Origin: Terriglobia bacterium | GTDB taxonomy: Bacteria > Acidobacteriota > Terriglobia > JAIQFV01 | DNA: 64,000 nt | Assembly: GCA_020073085.1 (NCBI GenBank) | Contig: JAIQFV010000001.1 | Span: forward strand, 1-64,000 | Direction: 5' to 3' | Shown here: positions 62,122-64,000 of the stretch, piece after piece | Layout of the letters: every line of letters starts with the position of its first letter | Numbering within the stretch: the stretch's first letter is position 1 | Program-made: the position numbers and the translations under genes | The notes under the pieces: generated by a model | What the model saw: only the letters and a program-made list of their open reading frames with translations | What the model was told of the DNA's origin: nothing | Database searches by the model: none

Positions 62122-64000
62122 ATGGCTGAACTCTATCCGGCTCCCTTTGCGAACCTTCTCAAGCGCATGTTCGTCGAGTACGAACGTGAAGGGAAGATCT
62201 TCGACCTGCCCAAACGAAAATTCTACAAGGCGGACTCATCGCTGGACACCTCAGTCCGGATGCACGGCCATCCGGCCTCGTCCCCGCTGGGTCCCGCCGC
62301 GGGGCCCCAGGACCAGATGGCGCAGAACATCGTCCTCGCCTGGCTCGCGGGTTCGCGCATCCTGGAATTGAAGACCATTCAAATCAACGACGAACTCAAG
62401 ATTGCGCGGCCCTGTATCGACGCACACAATATTGGCTATAACATCGAGTGGTCGCAGGAACTGAAGCTTGAGCAGTCGCTCCGCGAGTATGTCGCCGGAT
62501 CGATGCTCATTGACATTCTGAAATCGTCCGGGATGGGCGACGTCGAGCGATCCCCTGAAAAGACTCAAACCATCTTTGACATGTCGGTCGGTTACGATCT
62601 GGCCGGCATTTCCACTCCCCGCGTCCGCGCCTGGATGGAATCGATGAAGGATGCGTCGGCCCTGGTGGAAGAGCTGCGGCAGCAGATCCCGGCGGAGTTC
62701 AAGGACCTGCGCGGTCTCAATTTCAGTACGCGCCTCAGCGATACCCTGACCTTGTCCACGTTCCATGGCTGCCCCGCCCATGAAATCGAAAGGATCGTTG
62801 ATTTTCTGCTCCGTGAAATGGGGCTCCACGTCATTATCAAGTTGAACCCCACGTTGCTGGGTAAACCGGCCGTAGACCACCTGCTGCACGACGTCATGGG
62901 TTACCACGAGATTCGAACGGAGCAGGAGTTTTTCGACAAGGACCTGCAATTTGATCAGGCCATCGAGATCTGCTCGCGGCTGGAAAAGACTGCGAAATCC
63001 CTCGGCCGCAAACTGGGCGTCAAGTTTTCCAACACCCTTGTGGTGCTGAACAACAGCAAGTTTTTCCCCTCCAGCGAAAGGGTGATGTATCTGTCGGGCC
63101 AGCCGCTGCATGTCATCACCTTGAACCTGGTCAGGAAATGGCGCCAGGCGGTTGGAACCGCCTACCCGGTTTCGTTTTCGGCAGGGGTGGACGCACAAAA
63201 CTTCTGCAACGCCGTGGCCATGAATTTTACGCCCGTCACGACCTGCACCGACCTGCTCCGCCCCGGGGGTTACGGTCGGTTGCCGAATTACATGCACAAA
63301 CTCGAAAGCAAGATGAAGGAGATGGGTGTCCGCACTCTGGGGGATTTCATCCTCTACTATGAGGATCAAGCCGTGAAAGCATTCGATCGGGTGACCGCTC
63401 AGGACGAGTGGAAGATGGAAGCGCCGACCCCACTGCGATCGCGGCTGCTGGACGAGGTGTTGCCGGCCTTTCTTCATGAATTCAGGAGGTGCCTGGAACG
63501 ACGCGCTGCCACCCGGGATCTGATTTCGAAGCATGGGGAATCGTGGAAATCGCAATATGATCCTTCGCAGGTCACGGAAGAGCTGACCCGGTTCCAGGTG
63601 GAAACCATCGCCGTGGCAGGCCTGCTCAACATGGAAGTGGTCGTTGAGCGGACCACCCGTGATGAGCGGTATTATGCGAAGAATAACCGTTCAACCCCCC
63701 GCAAAATCGGGTCTCACCTTTACCTCTTTGACTGCATCAATTGTGACAAGTGCGTTCCGGTCTGCCCGAACGATGCAAATTTTGTCTACGAGACGGAGCC
63801 CTGCTCCCTTGATTATGTTAATTACCGGGTGACGCCCGGGGAGCTGCTGGTGGAACCGGGCGGACATTTCGAGGTCCGGGAGGCCCACCAGCTTGCCACC
63901 TTTCAGGATTTCTGCAACGAATGCGGCAACTGCGATGTCTTCTGCCCTGAAGACGGAGGTCCCTACGTCGAAAAGCCGCGCCTGTTTGGTTCATCGGCGG
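62122..64000 (+). CDS. YgfK-like Fe-S oxidoreductase, cut by the window end
   Basis: At least 626 codons remain open at the edge. The N-terminal half matches the dihydropyrimidine-dehydrogenase-like barrel of E. coli YgfK: PLGPAAGPQDQMAQNIVLAW, LELKTIQINDELKIARPCID, MSVGYDLAGI, TLSTFHGCPAHEIE, IIKLNPTLLG and TDLLRPGGYGRLP. The C-terminal ferredoxin motifs CINCDKCVPVCP (Cys538-548) and CNECGNCDVFCP (598-608) are present. The FAD/NAD(P)H domain that YgfK has between these parts is missing; the barrel leads almost directly into the ferredoxin. YgfK was once called a selenate reductase subunit and belongs to the anaerobic purine/urate cluster. Confidence 0.88.
   Translation, partial: MAELYPAPFANLLKRMFVEYEREGKIFDLPKRKFYKADSSLDTSVRMHGHPASSPLGPAAGPQDQMAQNIVLAWLAGSRILELKTIQINDELKIARPCIDAHNIGYNIEWSQELKLEQSLREYVAGSMLIDILKSSGMGDVERSPEKTQTIFDMSVGYDLAGISTPRVRAWMESMKDASALVEELRQQIPAEFKDLRGLNFSTRLSDTLTLSTFHGCPAHEIERIVDFLLREMGLHVIIKLNPTLLGKPAVDHLLHDVMGYHEIRTEQEFFDKDLQFDQAIEICSRLEKTAKSLGRKLGVKFSNTLVVLNNSKFFPSSERVMYLSGQPLHVITLNLVRKWRQAVGTAYPVSFSAGVDAQNFCNAVAMNFTPVTTCTDLLRPGGYGRLPNYMHKLESKMKEMGVRTLGDFILYYEDQAVKAFDRVTAQDEWKMEAPTPLRSRLLDEVLPAFLHEFRRCLERRAATRDLISKHGESWKSQYDPSQVTEELTRFQVETIAVAGLLNMEVVVERTTRDERYYAKNNRSTPRKIGSHLYLFDCINCDKCVPVCPNDANFVYETEPCSLDYVNYRVTPGELLVEPGGHFEVREAHQLATFQDFCNECGNCDVFCPEDGGPYVEKPRLFGSSA

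Noticed and set aside
62251-63555. 434-codon minus-strand open frame
   Set aside because: It is antisense to the YgfK-like gene, whose motifs are unmistakable. High GC keeps the opposite strand open.

Overview
The window looks like chromosomal DNA of a GC-rich, Gram-negative heterotroph. MglA/roadblock signalling, GAF/FHA/GGDEF sensors, an M61 peptidase, a protealysin-type protease and the style of RpoD fit Acidobacteriota or a neighbouring phylum. No rRNA or marker phylogeny is available here, so that placement is an inference.

Region 1 (1-8.5 kb) is accessory. A minus-strand operon of five overlapping genes encodes three small precursor-like peptides, an ATP-grasp peptide maturase and a membrane protein; it reads as a RiPP (graspetide-type) locus. 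Next come a REP-associated tyrosine transposase abutting a ParB-like gene remnant, a shortened HNH nuclease gene, a DUF4145 protein, an Mrr-type restriction nuclease with an unusual N-terminal domain, and a TIR-domain gene. The TIR gene has an integron attC site behind it and a matching cassette boundary in front. A tRNA 3'-end fragment and a REP/BIME-like inverted element lie at the right-hand edge.

Region 2 (8.5-43 kb) is mostly core housekeeping. It holds MglA with a roadblock partner, a membrane GAF-GGDEF diguanylate cyclase, yggS, tmk, de novo NAD genes (nadA, nadC, nadB), a protealysin-like M4 protease with its emfourin inhibitor, HtrA/Deg, an FHA-GAF-PP2C phosphatase, a TetR regulator just ahead of leuA-leuC-leuD-leuB, an M61 peptidase, a secreted MBL-fold hydrolase, HU, lysA, mutS2, dnaG and rpoD.

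Region 3 (43-64 kb) is a catabolic cluster resembling the purine/urate genes of E. coli (xdh-ssnA-ygfK). It has a molybdenum hydroxylase, a fused 2Fe-2S/FAD subunit, SsnA, a class III aminotransferase, a P-loop protein like cyclic 2,3-diphosphoglycerate synthetase, an ornithine carbamoyltransferase, an aspartate carbamoyltransferase and a YgfK-like Fe-S oxidoreductase cut by the window end. Embedded in it are a PduS-like flavin/Fe-S protein and a PduT-like microcompartment shell protein that keeps the Fe-S cysteine, so purine catabolism may be linked to a bacterial microcompartment. A split pair of polyphosphate kinase 2 genes and an amidohydrolase lie within it on the opposite strand.

Across regions 2 and 3, most longer intergenic gaps contain degenerate 7-nt or 9-nt tandem arrays, usually as two arms that are reverse complements of each other. 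One such element, between nadA and nadC, carries a four-helix-bundle gene of the 23S rRNA intervening-sequence family. This repeat system is the most conspicuous structure that ordinary genes do not explain.
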